Shown one piece after another: positions 49,800 to 62,000 of a stretch of 64,000 bases of DNA. Source of the DNA: Mytilus galloprovincialis (lineage: Eukaryota > Mollusca > Bivalvia > Mytilida > Mytilidae). The position numbers were made by a program, and so were the translations under genes. The stretch is from contig NC_134848.1 in the NCBI RefSeq assembly GCF_965363235.1, positions 66,220,681 to 66,284,680 of the forward strand, in the 5' to 3' direction. The notes under the pieces are model-generated. The model saw only the letters and a program-made list of their open reading frames with translations. It did no database searches and was not told where the DNA came from. Numbering within the stretch: the stretch's first letter is position 1; each line of letters starts with the position of its first letter.

Positions 49800-52140
49800 T
49801 GCATCTACCGACTAAAGCAAATATAGGTGTTGAGGTCTAAATGTTTGGGTAAAAAACCTTTCAAGTTGAATTTGGTCACAACTGCAAACATATACGTTAA
49901 GTTTTCGTTTAGCGATCTAGTCAATATAAGTAGATGTATATGTCTGGCTTTTACATTTAAAGCTCTTTTGTACAGTCTTGACTGTGTATCAGCTGTTTAT
50001 TCATTATTGTTTCATAATCTTCTATTATATATACTAATAAATAAACGGAATTGAACATGTTCTGGACTACGTTAAACAATCATAATATATTATAATGAAT
50101 GAAACATGTGCAACAAGCCAATACCTTTCAATACTATTTTCTGAAAATCAACTTTCTGAAATCTGATATTTATCATAAATCTATGGGGAGCAAATTTACT
50201 AACAGATGTATGTTGTAAACTAAATATTTTAACACGTGCTGGTAGATAAAGAAAAAAAGATTTGATAACTTAATCAAAGTTGATATATATTAAAGGATCG
50301 CTTTTAGTCAAGACCAAGTAATATTACTAAAACAGTTAAATTCTCTTCATGTCCATTTTATTTTTGTCCTTACATCACTTATTGGGATGGTTTTGCTTTA
50401 AGGGAGCAGTCATTTAACTTCAAAAGGGGGAGGGTTATGTTTAATTGTGTTTATTTTTTTCGGCGCTATCAATCAAATCAATCTTTCAAAATTTCAACCT
50501 AAAACATATGAGGAAAAATCTGGATTCAGAATATTTTTTTGGGGAAAAGTCTGCGTTAATACCAGAATAATTTTTTCTCTCATCAAATTGGGGGTCAGAA
50601 TATTAAATTCTCATAAAACATTTTTTGTAAAAAGGATATTATATGATTCTTTCTGTATGTAATTATACGATTGAAATTATACACACGTCGTTCTTTTCTG
50701 AAGTAATTATATAGAGTTTAACCGTATTATTTTCTACACTTTGCACTCTTATTCTCTTTTCCTTGTTTTCTTTCCTCATGCTGCTCTTCATTATTTTTTG
50801 TGATTCATCTTCTTCTATAAACTCCGTCCAGACCTGATAATGACGTAATATATAAAACATAAATACCATTCAACCTTGATACAGCGAGTTACATTTGTTG
50901 TGGAAGGAAATTTCCAGTGAAAATTTATAACTAGCTTGTTCTTTGAATTTATACATGTTACATAATATGTAAGTTAATACTTAACATAGTTTTCGACTAT
51001 AATATATTATCAGTAAAGTCAATGAACCAATTGAAAGCCAAGGATGCAAAAGAACAGAAACACGAGAATAGTTGTGTGAAAAAGAAAAATCATAAAAATA
51101 TTAAAATCCGAGGAAAATTAAAAAAGGGAAGCTTACACAGATCAAACGAATGAACATCAAAATGTCATATATCTGACTTGATACACACATTTCATATGTT
51201 GAAAATGGTGGATTAAACCTGGTTTTATGGCTAGATAAACTTCTTACTTGTATGACAGTCGCATACAATTCCATTAATTTGACAACAATGTGTGAACAAA
51301 ACAAACTGACATGATAGGTAAATAAGTAAAATCTAGAAGTACAACATTGTGTTATTATCTTTTAAGATTAAAATCACTATAAAAAAACAAATTTGTAAAC
51401 ACACATTTTCAATAACACAATATCGGGCATGTATAAGTACGTGTACAGAGTCACATGCCAGGACAATAGTGGCCAAATTCAGATATAAAGGCCAACTTTG
51501 CATGAAGAAGCTGGAATCTTTATAAGCATGTTTAATAGATATATATCAACTACTTAGGTTAAACTTTATCACTTTATAAAGCAGTTTGAATAGCTATAAT
51601 TTCATTATAATCAATTTTACCCAGAATTTCAGACATAAGTTTTAAATTATGTAGGTAAAAAATGTTTGTGCTTTCGAAGGAACAACACATTTGTATTTCT
51701 CTTCATGCTCAGTCAGTATGCGTTTCCATATTCTACACAAGAACACTACATAAACCATGTTGCAATAAATCAAACGCAAAAAAAATCTCAGCCGCACACT
51801 ACACATTTTCAGACTTTTTGCGCTTGCTCTTTACCGTTTTCACAAATCTGCATTGTCATAGGGCATGCCGATTTCCACAAATTAGTATTTCGATTACATA
51901 AACAAATATATTACGGACTTAGACCTCTCTCACCGGTCATACTGGCCGCATAAAGGAACAACACAATTTATCACTTGAATTATTCATTCAGAAATCTATG
52001 TTTACAATAGTAATCACTGACATCAGTGATTATATTATAGGATAATAAAAGTTATCACTTGTTCTAAATTCAGAAATTAAAATTTACCCAAACAAATCTA
52101 CTTTCATATTCACTTATCATGATTTGTTGTGAGATTGTGG
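49800..52140. other. Intergenic between gene 3 and gene 4
   Basis: Contains a copy of the GGGAGCAGTCATTTAACTTC MITE family (50400-50620) and a CTGACTTGATACAC...TAAACCTGGTTTTATGG repeat (51090-51310). The rest is AT-rich; two overlapping frames at 51660-51955 show no motif. The last ~120 bases before 52171 share words with the gene 3 promoter region. Confidence 0.45.
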
Positions 52141-52778
52141 TTTGGTCTCACTCTGCAACTAATATTAAATATGAATAAAGGTAAGTTCTTTAGAATATAT
52201 TCAAATTTGTCGATTGAATAATTTCGTTCTGAAAACACATAATTTAGATATATACTAGGTTGTGACTAGCAAAAAAGTTATTAAAAGTATATTTGAGAAT
52301 GATACTTTGGACGCAAATGGATACTTCTATAATCGGGGATTCCTAACTTGAAAATATTTATAGAATAACTAAGATAACGAAGAATTCAACGCCTATTGTT
52401 GTATGACGTCAGAGAAGTGAAATAACAACGTTTTTTTTACACGAGGAAATAAATTTATTCACTGCAACCAATGTAATAAACGAATCTAATAATACAAGAA
52501 ACAACCAAGTGTCAGACACAAATTGTTCTTACGTATATGTGTCATATAATACAACCCTATAGTCACATGATCGCCTCATTCGAGGTATTATTTTTTTTTC
52601 TATTTAAGTAACTATTTTAATCCCTTTCCTAAATTATGCAATATTTGAATCATAAACCTTTAAACACAATTAAACATAGACAACAAACGCATCTGCCGAC
52701 AAGCAAAAATTCTTCGACTTTGATAATGATTTTGTCAAGTTCAACATAAATAAACGAAATAGTACAATTTATATCTTT

Positions 52779-52980
52779 GCTGTGGATTCATTTATTTTCG
52801 TGGGTATCAATTTTCGTAGATTCAGTAAACATTTCATTTTCGTGGATATTTTATTTCGTGGTTTTGTCAAAGTCTGCATACAAGCCTATATAACATTTGT
52901 AATTATAATATTATAAACATTTGAATTCGTGGTTCGCCTTCACCCACGATATCCAACGAATAACAATGATTCCACAGTAT
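52779..52980. repeat. MITE with TGCTGTGGATTCATT ends
   Basis: The left end TGCTGTGGATTCATTTATTT is inverted to the right end AACAATGATTCCACAGTA. The inside repeats TTTCGTGG and TTCGTGGTT words, the pattern of a short MITE common in bivalves. It lies in intron 1 of gene 4. Confidence 0.6.
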
Positions 52981-53359
52981 TTAATGTTGTGTCACACGTC
53001 TCTATGTTGGCATTATATATACAGCTAAAGACAACAATTTCCATACAGATAGCTCTGAAAAATTCCTTAACGAGGATTCAGCCGACGTGAAAGTGGATTT
53101 AACGTCACACGATGAAGAAAAAAGGAAGCACAGCAGCAAAGTACATGTTCTGTGTATAGAAGAAACAAATGTCCATGTTCCGTTAGTATTTTAATAGTAT
53201 GTAGTATCGGCATTGTTGTTGGTTTAACCTACAAACTTAGTGGTCTGTCTCACGACAACAAAGGTACGTCTATAATGCTGGTATTTATGCAGTAAGAAAT
53301 TTCAATATTTAATCGCCCCGTGTATAGAGAAGTTGTGGTTAACTTGAATAGAGCATTGT

Positions 53360-53560
53360 ACTTAGGATTTTCTTATCCCAGGAATAGATATCCTTAGCCA
53401 TATTTGGCACAACTGTTTGGAATTTTCATTCCTCAATGCTCTTCAACTTTGTACTTGTTTGGCTTTTTAACTATTTTGATATGAGCGTCACTGGTGAGTC
53501 TTATTTAGACGGAACGCGCGTCTGGCGTATTAAATTGTAATCCTGGTACCTTGATGAACA
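53360..53560. repeat. GACGGAACGCGCGTCTGGCGTA element
   Basis: Runs from TTTTCTTATCCCAGGAATAG to AATCCTGGTACCTTGATGAA with GAGCGTCACTGGTGAGTCTT inside; a truncated copy of the family at 21405-21775. It lies in intron 2 of gene 4. Confidence 0.65.
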
Positions 53561-54164
53561 TTTTACCATGTAGATATAGAACGAGATTTATATACAATAA
53601 CGAATCAAAGGCATACTGAGTGATATTGCTACTTAACTGCATCTACAAATTTTACCAAATTGATGAGAAATGCATTTCCTTGTTTAGGACTTTCTTATCG
53701 AAATGTGATCGACTGTTCTGCTTTATATCAATGGAGCAATGAGAGAAACGATCATGGTATATTACACTATGGTAGTTTCTTAAATATGATTTTATAATTA
53801 TTGTGAAGAAAAACATAATTTGAACGACAAATCTTTGTTTTACATGTATCATTAAATTTATTTTATATCTTTGTATTATTTTAGACATATCCAGTATGAA
53901 AAAGGGCATATTGCAGACCAAAGTTCAAAGTAAAAAATTCGAACATGATATAACATTGTTGTTTTTTGGTCAGAGCCGCCAAAACAAAGATTTAGACAAA
54001 GCGGAAACAAGTATGTAAAATATCAATTACTACAGTACATACAATTCATAACAAGTGGTATTCAATTTTTGTTTTTCAATCCTAGATATACTTGATATAA
54101 GTGATCAAATATTAAAACAGAACTTTGTCATCATAGACAACTCAATGATGGTAAAAGACTTACT

Positions 54165-54420
54165 GGAAAAAAGTAAAATCACAAAAATACTGAATTCGGA
54201 GGAAAATTCAAAAAAGAAAGTCCCTAATCAAATGACAAGATCAAATGATAAAACACATTAAAAGAATGGACAACAAATGACTTGGTACAGGCATTTTCAT
54301 AAGGTAGAAAATGGTTGATTAAACCTGGTTTTATAGCGCTAAACCTCTTACGTGTATGACAGTCACATCACATTTTGTTATATTTACAACGATGCCTGAA
54401 CAAAACAAACATAATAGGTA
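54165..54420. repeat. AAGTAAAATCACAAAAATACTGAA element
   Basis: Starts AAAGTAAAATCACAAAAATA, continues CCTAATCAAATGACAAGATC, TGACTTGGTACAGGCATTTT and TAAACCTGGTTTTATAGCGC. It is nearly the same as 55655-55905. It lies between exon 3 and the exon 4 remnant of gene 4, so it may mark where the coiled-coil exon was lost. Confidence 0.65.
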
Positions 54421-55289
54421 AAATTGTCAAAATATGGGTACAGCAGTCATCACTGTGTTACAATCTTAAAACAAACAAATATTTCACAAAAAAGTAAACA
54501 AGTATGCTACAGTTGTGAATCAACTTTAACATCATACGCTTTTACTTAAAGAAGCTACCTTTTTCAAATGAACTGTAGTGATATTTGCCATGTTATACCT
54601 ATTCTTTCTTTGATAATTGACTGTTTTATCTTCAATCTTTGAGACCAAAGCGGTTTGTTTTTAAATTAGTTCAATATTAGGTTTTTAATATAATGTTTGT
54701 GCTGATAAGAATTTCAACAGAGCGGGTCAAGACTCACAGAACGAACTAAGAGCAAACCATCAAAATTTACTTGATAAAAGTGAGTTTTTAAAAACAGATT
54801 TCTTAAAAACTTTTACAGTTTTTACTGTATTTTTCTATTGTAACTTGAGAAGTGACAATTATCCAGTAATAAAATGAAAATTGTTTAAAGGATACATATT
54901 TTAAAGCTAAGTAGTCAACAACGATGCAGACTTTTTTCTGAGAAACATGCATTTCCATTTTCCATGCTATTAAAAAAGCTAAAAAAGACGTACTAATTGC
55001 AAGACCATAAGTGTTTACATTCTGTGGTTTTGAGGGTACATGTAAATCATAAGTAATAAAATATGACATTGTACATGTTGTATGCTATACATTTTCTATA
55101 TTACAACCTGATAACACTAACTTATTGATATATGAGTAAGTAGGAAGATACCAAAGAGATATTGCGACTTACATATATACAATAAGAAGTAATGCTCACT
55201 TATGCTAAACCTTGGGACGGACGATAGAACGGAAACAAGTAAAACGATATTCTCTCGGTATTTTGTCTAGGGGAATATATAAATAAAAC

Positions 55290-56455
55290 TTTTTGACAGA
55301 TGACACAAGTCTGTAAGTTGACAATCCAGTAAATTATACATTAAAGCTTAATGATGATTTAAAAACAATCAATACTAGTTTAACATGTTTGAGACGTGGT
55401 TGATTAATTTTAATGCAAACAAAACTGAGAGCATGACCATATCTCTGAAACTTAAAAAACCAATTCATCCACAGCTTTTAGTGAATAATATCCCCTTAAA
55501 CTATGTACATGAACAACTTTATTCTTCTTATATCTGGCCAGTTTTTGAATATGCTGATGTTGTTTGGGATTCATCTACATTGAATTTAATCCACACAATT
55601 GAAGGCAGCGACAAGAGGAACATGGTTAACATCTATTTATTTACTATATAAGGAAAAAGTAAAATCACAAAAATACTGAACTTAGAGGAAAATCAATTCG
55701 GAAAGTCCATAATCACATGGCAAAATCAAATAACAAAACGCATCAAAAATGAATGGACAAGAACTGTCATATTCCTGACTTGGTACAGGCATTTTCAAAT
55801 GTAGAAAATGGTGGATTAAACCTGGTTTTATAGCGCTTACCCTCTCACTTTTATGACAGTCTCATCAATTTCCGTTATATTTACATTGATGCGTTACATA
55901 AAATAGTCAGAATGTGCGTACATCAGTCATCATCGTATAACAATTTTAAAAGAACAATTTAACAGAACACAAAAAACATCTATCTACAATCACATTCATT
56001 GATTTGTGTGTCTGACGTCAGAAAATTGTATACGTCACATAGATTTGTCGTTCAATGTACATACAAACAATTTAAAAATTTACCTCGGCAATGTTAGCAT
56101 ACAGGGTTAAAAAATCAAAAGTATGTAAGAATAAATATCGGGATGGGGAACACTAAAGGATAGACGAGAGGCCTACAGACTTATATATTTGTACAAAATG
56201 TCTAACAATAGTACTCCTTCTTATCTTAATAATATTTTACGTTAAAAGTTCCATAATATACATGAATATCATACGCGTTATACGAATGATTTCATATCTT
56301 TTGCAGCAAGAACAACATTATACCCTAACTATTTCCTCTCAGCAGCAGTAAATTCCTTGAACTCGCAAGCTATTGAACTGCAAATTGGTCCGTCCCTTCT
56401 CGCCTTCAAAAATTATTTTACAAGTAACCGTGAAATTAAGCCTGTATTTAATTAA
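55290..56455 (+). mobile_element. LINE remnant, interrupted by a repeat
   Basis: Reverse-transcriptase pieces on the + strand: FLTDDTSL (the FADD-type active site, near 55295) then VDNPVNYTLKLNDDLKTIN, NANKTESMTISLKLKKPIHP (55420-55480), and YIWPVFEYADVVWDS (55532-55575). After the inserted repeat at 55655-55905 the C-terminal part resumes at about 56150: GWGTLKDRREAYRLIYLYKM and ARTTLYPNYF...SLNSQAIELQIGPSLLAF, to a stop at about 56455. Internal stops and a deletion between the second and third pieces show it is dead. The 5' half is absent. Confidence 0.75.
55655..55905. repeat. AAGTAAAATCACAAAAATACTGAA element inserted in the LINE
   Basis: Same family and order of blocks as 54165-54420 (AAAGTAAAATCACAAAAATA ... 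CTGACTTGGTACAGGCATTT ... TTAAACCTGGTTTTATAGCG). It interrupts the LINE remnant, so it is the younger of the two. Confidence 0.65.
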
Positions 56456-56459
56456 TGTG

Positions 56460-56865
56460 GTTTCAGCGTATCAAATTATAATCCTGGTACCTTTGATAAC
56501 TGTTTACACCACAGGGTCGATGCCACTGCTGGTGGACGTTTCGTCTTGAAGGTATCACCAGCCCAGTAGTCAGCACTTCTGTGTTGACAAGCATATCAAT
56601 TATATGGTCATTTTTATAAATTTCCTGTTACAAAACTTTGAACTTTTAAAAAAACTTAGGTTTTTTCTTATCCCAGGAATATATTACCTTAGCCGTATTT
56701 GGCACAACTTTTGGGCATTCTGGGTCCTCAATGCTCTTCAACTTTGTAATGGTTTTGCTTTATAACTATTTTGATCTGAGCGTCATTGATGAGTCTAGTG
56801 TAGACGAAACGCACGTCTGTCGTATTAAATTATAATCCTGATACCTTTGATAACTGTCTTAGGTC
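56460..56865. repeat. GACGAAACGCACGTCTG element, long copy
   Basis: Holds CACCACAGGGTCGATGCCAC, GGTATCACCAGCCCAGTAGT, TCTTATCCCAGGAATATATT, GAGCGTCATTGATGAGTCTA and TAATCCTGATACCTTTGATA, in the order of 21405-21775. It begins exactly where the LINE ends. Confidence 0.7.
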
Positions 56866-57622
56866 TGGTAAAATATAGCATGCGAGAAAATGAATGTGGA
56901 TGTCTTTTAACTTTTTTTTATTAAGCATTTTCTATTTACAAAAATACATGCTTTTGAAATTGTGTGTTTATAGTTATATAATTGTTTATCGGTAATTTGT
57001 ACATTTTTCCTTTGATGTGTACTCGCTAATAATGTCAGTATCAGTGGACTGGCCGTGATATAAAAATTATTGGGTTAGTACGCAAATGACATGCGCGAAT
57101 GCAATGCGTAAGGATCTACTTTCCCCTTTCATTCACACAATTGCGCGATATTTTTTCTGCGCAGAAACGCACGAGATTTTTGATGGAATAAAACATTTGA
57201 CATTGTTTGAAACATTCAGTCAGTTTAGCCTTTTTGAACAATTATTGTGAAAATGTGAACAGAAAATGCATGAAAAATCCGATAGACTTTTAAAAAAAAA
57301 TGCGTTTATGAAGTACAACATATCGTCCATGCTGAGTTTTTATTCATACAATACCAATACATAGCCTGGTGCTGTTCCAAGCAGTTTTCTTTTTCTGTTT
57401 CTTGAGAAGTATTTGTTTTACCTGTTCAGTCACTATAAAGTGTTACAATTCATATTTAAACGCAACACATAAATAGTTACCAAAAAGGTGCCGCTATCGC
57501 ATGATGAGAGAAGCTAGAAAAAAAAAAATGAAATTTATGCATTTTCGACATGTTTGTGGGACCATCATAAACAATTTTAAAAGATGGGGTTTCATTGTCA
57601 ATATGACAGATATTCATAGAAC

Positions 57623-57763
57623 CACAGGAATCGGAATTTTTGTCAATAAAATTCTGTAAATAATAAGTCGACTATTAATACAGATTCTCGTAGACATGGT
57701 AGAAGCTCTATAGTCGACTTTATTATTTACAGAATTTTATTGATAGAACTCCCGATTCCTGTG
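57623..57763. repeat. Hairpin MITE with CACAGG ends and 7-bp target duplication, copy 1
   Basis: The ends CACAGGAATCGG and CCGATTCCTGTG are inverted (the right arm has small differences), with inner complementary ATAAAATTCTGTAAATAATA and GTCGACT parts. ATAGAAC occurs directly on both sides (57616-57622 and 57764-57770), a 7-bp target duplication. Non-coding. Confidence 0.75.
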
Positions 57764-58149
57764 ATAGAACAAAGAACAAACAAGTGAACCGTAATATTCA
57801 TATGCGGATCCGTAGGATAACTTTTAAAAAGGGGGAGTAACCGGGGGCACCAAACTATAAAAGTCTGCTTTGACCAGAAGTGTAGCCTTTATAAGGGGTG
57901 ACTGAATATCGCCTACCCCTAAATTCGCTTCTGAAATTAAAGGTAACCGCAGGGCATGACTTTGAAAAAGCAAGAATTATAAGCTAAATGTTTAGTGAAG
58001 CTTACATTGCCTCCTGCATAAATGTCTCCTCTTAGTGCTTTCCTTGAAATTATTTGAAATCAATGTGATCGTTTACATGATGACCACTGAACGAATAATT
58101 ACAAAATAAGTGTTATTAAATAAATTTTATCCACTAAACTAAGTAAAAT

Positions 58150-58494
58150 CACAAGAGTTTGAAATCCTATCAAGAAGGGGGAAAAAATATACCAAAGTCG
58201 ACTATCACAGAAGAGCTAATACTGCAAACAGAAAAACGTCACTTTCTGAAACCATAGAGTTTGACTTCATAAACTCGTCTTACTGTCATTCCGAAAATGT
58301 TACAGGAAGATAGGATTTTATGCTGACAATCGACGACCAGATCAACATGTATTGACAATGCAATGTCAAAAGAATTTGATTACGCAACGTCATTTGCGAT
58401 TCATGTTAACGGCCGCATTCGGGAGAAGCTTTACTGTGATAGTCGACTTTGGTATATGTTTACCCCCTTATTGATAGGATTTCAAACGCCTGTG
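58150..58494. repeat. TIR element with CACAAG/CCTGTG ends and 7-bp target duplication, copy 2
   Basis: Ends CACAAGAGTTTGAAATCCTA and its near complement TAGGATTTCAAACGCCTGTG. The inverted repeats are ~60 bases and reach TACCAAAGTCGACTATCACA. GTAAAAT lies on both sides (58143-58149 and 58495-58501). The ~220-base middle is unique and without a frame. Probably related to copy 1 by its ends, target size and the GTCGAC motif. Confidence 0.75.
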
Positions 58495-58881
58495 GTAAAA
58501 TATAATTATAACTTGTCGTTGAACTCAAAATGATGATCGATGAAAAATCTGCTGATTCATATCGTATCATTCTCATTCATTGTATTTCTGACTATCACTA
58601 TGCTGATGCTTTGTGAAAAAAATAAAGAAATTTGACTTACCATTATATTTGCCATTAGTGTCATGTACAAAACAGAATATTAATGAAACGCATGCAATAA
58701 TTCCTTTTCAATACTTTTTGCAAAAGAACGTCATGCTTACTGCACTGTGACAAAATTTCAAATGACGTAATGTAGCCTGTGACGTCAAGTGTGATTCGCC
58801 GTGATTCGACGCGAAAAAGAAGTTCGTTTGTTTTTTTTTTCTCTATTATTGTAGTGATTTTTTTTTAAATTACCGATAAAC

Positions 58882-59005
58882 AGAATAAAGGACTTTTTGT
58901 TTTTGATACTGACTTTATCACAGAAAATATCAGGCTCGCCCTTCGGGCTCACCTGATATTTTACTGTGATAAAGTCAGTATCAAAAACAAAAAGTCCTTT
59001 ATTCT
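58882..59005. repeat. Near-perfect hairpin element
   Basis: AGAATAAAGGACTTTTTGTT... through GACTTTATCACAG and AAATATCAGG is matched in reverse on the right, with a GCTCGCCCTTCGGGCTCA loop that is itself a small hairpin. The arms are about 53 bases, almost without mismatch. Its outer limits are uncertain because the flanks are AT-rich. Confidence 0.7.
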
Positions 59006-59009
59006 ATAT

Positions 59010-62000
59010 ATATTGGGAAAAAAAATGAAAATAAACCAAAGAAAAGCATAAACACTGCCATGTTTTTGCTGCATTTCTATTTAATGAGTACGCAATACGA
59101 ACATTTATTATGTAATTATTTTCATGAATTATACATAAACAACAAAATAGCAAGTCCGCAATAGTTTCGCTAAATCTTGTATCCCTTATTTGATATATTG
59201 CTTTTAATTCACTTCAAAAGAAGACATACACAAGCAGTTGATATTACAAGTTGTTTATGTTTACACGTATTATTTAGTAAATACTTGAATCATGTTTGTC
59301 ATGTTGCAGGGTTTCAAAATTAGTTATGTTGAGAGTATTATGATATGTACACAAACCAATGTAAATTATCTAAGCATAACAATATAACTTATAAGACGTA
59401 ATTTGAGTTTCAGCATGTATCATGATGTAAAAACTGCAATCTCTTTAATCATCTACAAAATCTAAAAACCCAATGGACAGGTTTTGCACTCGCGCATATT
59501 TAAACAATCAATTGGTTCATAAATAAAACAAAAACAAAAGATAAAGATACGTTACATATGATGTTTTGTGTACAATTCAAATCGATTGAATTTCAATACT
59601 GAATGATTTATTATTTCGAACTGGACCTTTAACTGTCACCTATATGTTCTTTTCAAATGCATTTTGTTTAAATGAAAAGATAGTAAATAACACAGTTTCT
59701 ATAAACACAATCAAGTAATTTTAGGTACTTCGGAATACACAATTTAAAACTAAGATATGTTGTTATTGTAACCTGTATATCAAAATGAACTATTTTTTTA
59801 AGATGAGGAGATGTAAGTAGAAGTTCTTTACTGTATGGGTAAATCTATTGAAATACTACTTAGCCATTTGATAAGATCCTGGACATACTTTGCATAGTAT
59901 AGGCAAAGTAATTAAAAACAACAAATTTTAAATCATAGCAACGTATATTAGGATAAGATGGGGCTTTAATCTAGTATTGGTATGAACTTTGTCTAACCGT
60001 AATATAATTCAATTTGATACCTTTATACACATTATGATAGAGCCTCAATCTTTAAAAGGCAAGACTGCTACAAATTCGTTTATTGTAGTTGTGACCTACT
60101 TTTTTGTAAATAGAATAAACATGTTGGTGGATATTTGATTTCGTTGTGTTTCACTTCTTTATTTGAATACCATTACGACATTTAAGAATTGAATGCTTCA
60201 ACGTAGGGGTGTTTAAGCGTTGACTGAACTACATTTTGTATGAAGCGCAGATATAGCTGTTTGAGAATTAAACCGTTCTGCACCACAAGCATGATGAAAA
60301 CAGTGTTTTCACTATCTTCTAAAAGAGATGGGTATTATAAAATGTATAACTTTACAACCTGCTAAAACAGGTTCCATTTACTTGCGTTAACTTATCTATC
60401 AAATTAACAATAGTTCCTAAACATTATCCGCTGCATTTATATCTGTGGAAACCTGTACGTGTCTGACTTGACAACTCGAAATACATCAATCTACCGTCGA
60501 AAAACTTTAAACACATTTGTATCTCGGAAACTATAAAGAATCTTATATTACTAAACTTCAAGAATTTTCCTAACTTATTTTACAACAAAAAGTTTCAAAA
60601 CATCAAAATATTCATTGTTCTCCTACCTATGATTAAGCATGTTTTCCTAAATATAGAGTGAATTGGTCGAGTCGAATACAGATTTCATGAGCTACTGTAT
60701 AGCGGGTTATTTTCGCAGATTGAACAATTTGCCAAAAGATATTCCGCCATTTTGAAAGCTAAAAGGCAAAGCATGCAAAGGTATTGATACAAGTTTTGAA
60801 TCCACCAAAATAATAAGCGCCAAAATATTTCGTATACCCAATTCAATGAAAATCGCGAAATTTTACTTCCGCGACACTAACCTGCCATACGGTAGTAAAA
60901 CTTCATTGTATTGTGATAATGATGACATGGTCAAATGAACATGGTCTGAGATTTTAAAACTAAAATATGTAGAATTTTCTTATTTTTGTACTTAGCTAGT
61001 TATATAAACATTGGCTATATCTTAATTGATACTGCGATATGAAATATATTTTATCGACTGTGATTTTTTTTAAATCGGTGCCTTGTTTTTGATTTTTGCA
61101 TTTGTAGTGGTATATTATATTTTTCGTTTATGAGATGATGGTCTGACAAGTAAGTCTTCTTTTTGACTGAAGTTTATTGTATGTTATAGCTGTAATACCA
61201 TACCACTGTTCTTTGTAGGTGGGATTGTTAAGCCATCAAAACATGTCTAAGTATCGCAATTCTTCAGTGGTAAATGTTGTCAAGTTGTTGTCGTTTGTTA
61301 CCTCTGTCAGTGTTTTCTTACTAATTGTTATATCGGAAATCAGGTAATTAGTTTAAATTACTAATTCATAGCTCAATGTTCAAGTTGAAAAGACCCCGTG
61401 CTGGTTGTTAGATATGCGACCGGCCGCTTAAACTCATGCGCTGATCCTCGTTGAAAAATCCTCGGACTTGTTACCCTGTAAAATATTTCTCCGCTGACTC
61501 GTCGCAAGTCCCTGGGCGCATAGTTAGCATCTTTCGTTCAATCTCTTAGTAAATTAAAAGAAAGATGGAAAGGTTTTTGGATTGCTATTGCAGCTAAAAT
61601 ATATTTTGATGAAGGTAAATTTAGAAAAGCGTTTACAACGTCTTGTGCTATTTTCATTCTCCGGCTAGGTAACATGGTTCCATTGTGGTGATTGTCGTAT
61701 TACTTCTATAAAAATATTTAAGTTAACGATATACAGGTAAAAAAAAACATGAAATATTATGCTATAATTTTTGGAAAAGTTGAATTTTAACAATTTCAAA
61801 TACTATCTTTAAAAAAATCAAATCAACGTTTCGTAGATTCAGTAACACATGTATTTTCATGTAAATTTGATGTTCTGGTTTAGCCAAAATATGTATGTTA
61901 GCTTATATATAAATATATATATCATATTTATTTCCCACATCAAATTTATACTTTACATGTATGTATCTAACTCCCTTTCTGACAATTTTATTTATAGTCG

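Larger units (their letters stand above)
52171..54779 (+). pseudogene. Broken copy of the membrane coiled-coil gene, gene 4
   Basis: Exons matching gene 3: 52171-52180 (ATGAATAAAG), 53025-53263, 53885-54010 and a 59-base remnant 54721-54779, all with GT/AG borders. Exon 2 starts as AKDNNFHTDSSEKFLNEDS and ends STCSVYRRNKCPC-SVSILIVCSIGIVVGL, but the two parts are in different frames and the exon is 239 bases, not a multiple of three. A frameshift therefore lies between about 53115 and 53140. Exon 3 (126 bases, DISSMKKGILQTK) is intact and equal in length to that of gene 3. Exon 4 keeps only its last 19 codons (AGQDSQNELRANHQNLLDK against ETRNSLNELKASQQSLRSML), so nearly all the coiled coil is gone, and its frame does not join exon 3. 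No exon 5 is found. It is a pseudogene unless the assembly is wrong. Confidence 0.7.

Noticed and set aside
51660-51955. Two overlapping frames of 79 and 95 residues
   Set aside because: No motif, no conservation with family exons, and overlapping frames of equal quality suggest chance.
54055-54261. 68-residue frame (MVFNFCFSILDILDIS...) as a gene 4 exon
   Set aside because: Its second half is the dispersed AAGTAAAATCACAAAAATA repeat and the first half does not match any family exon.
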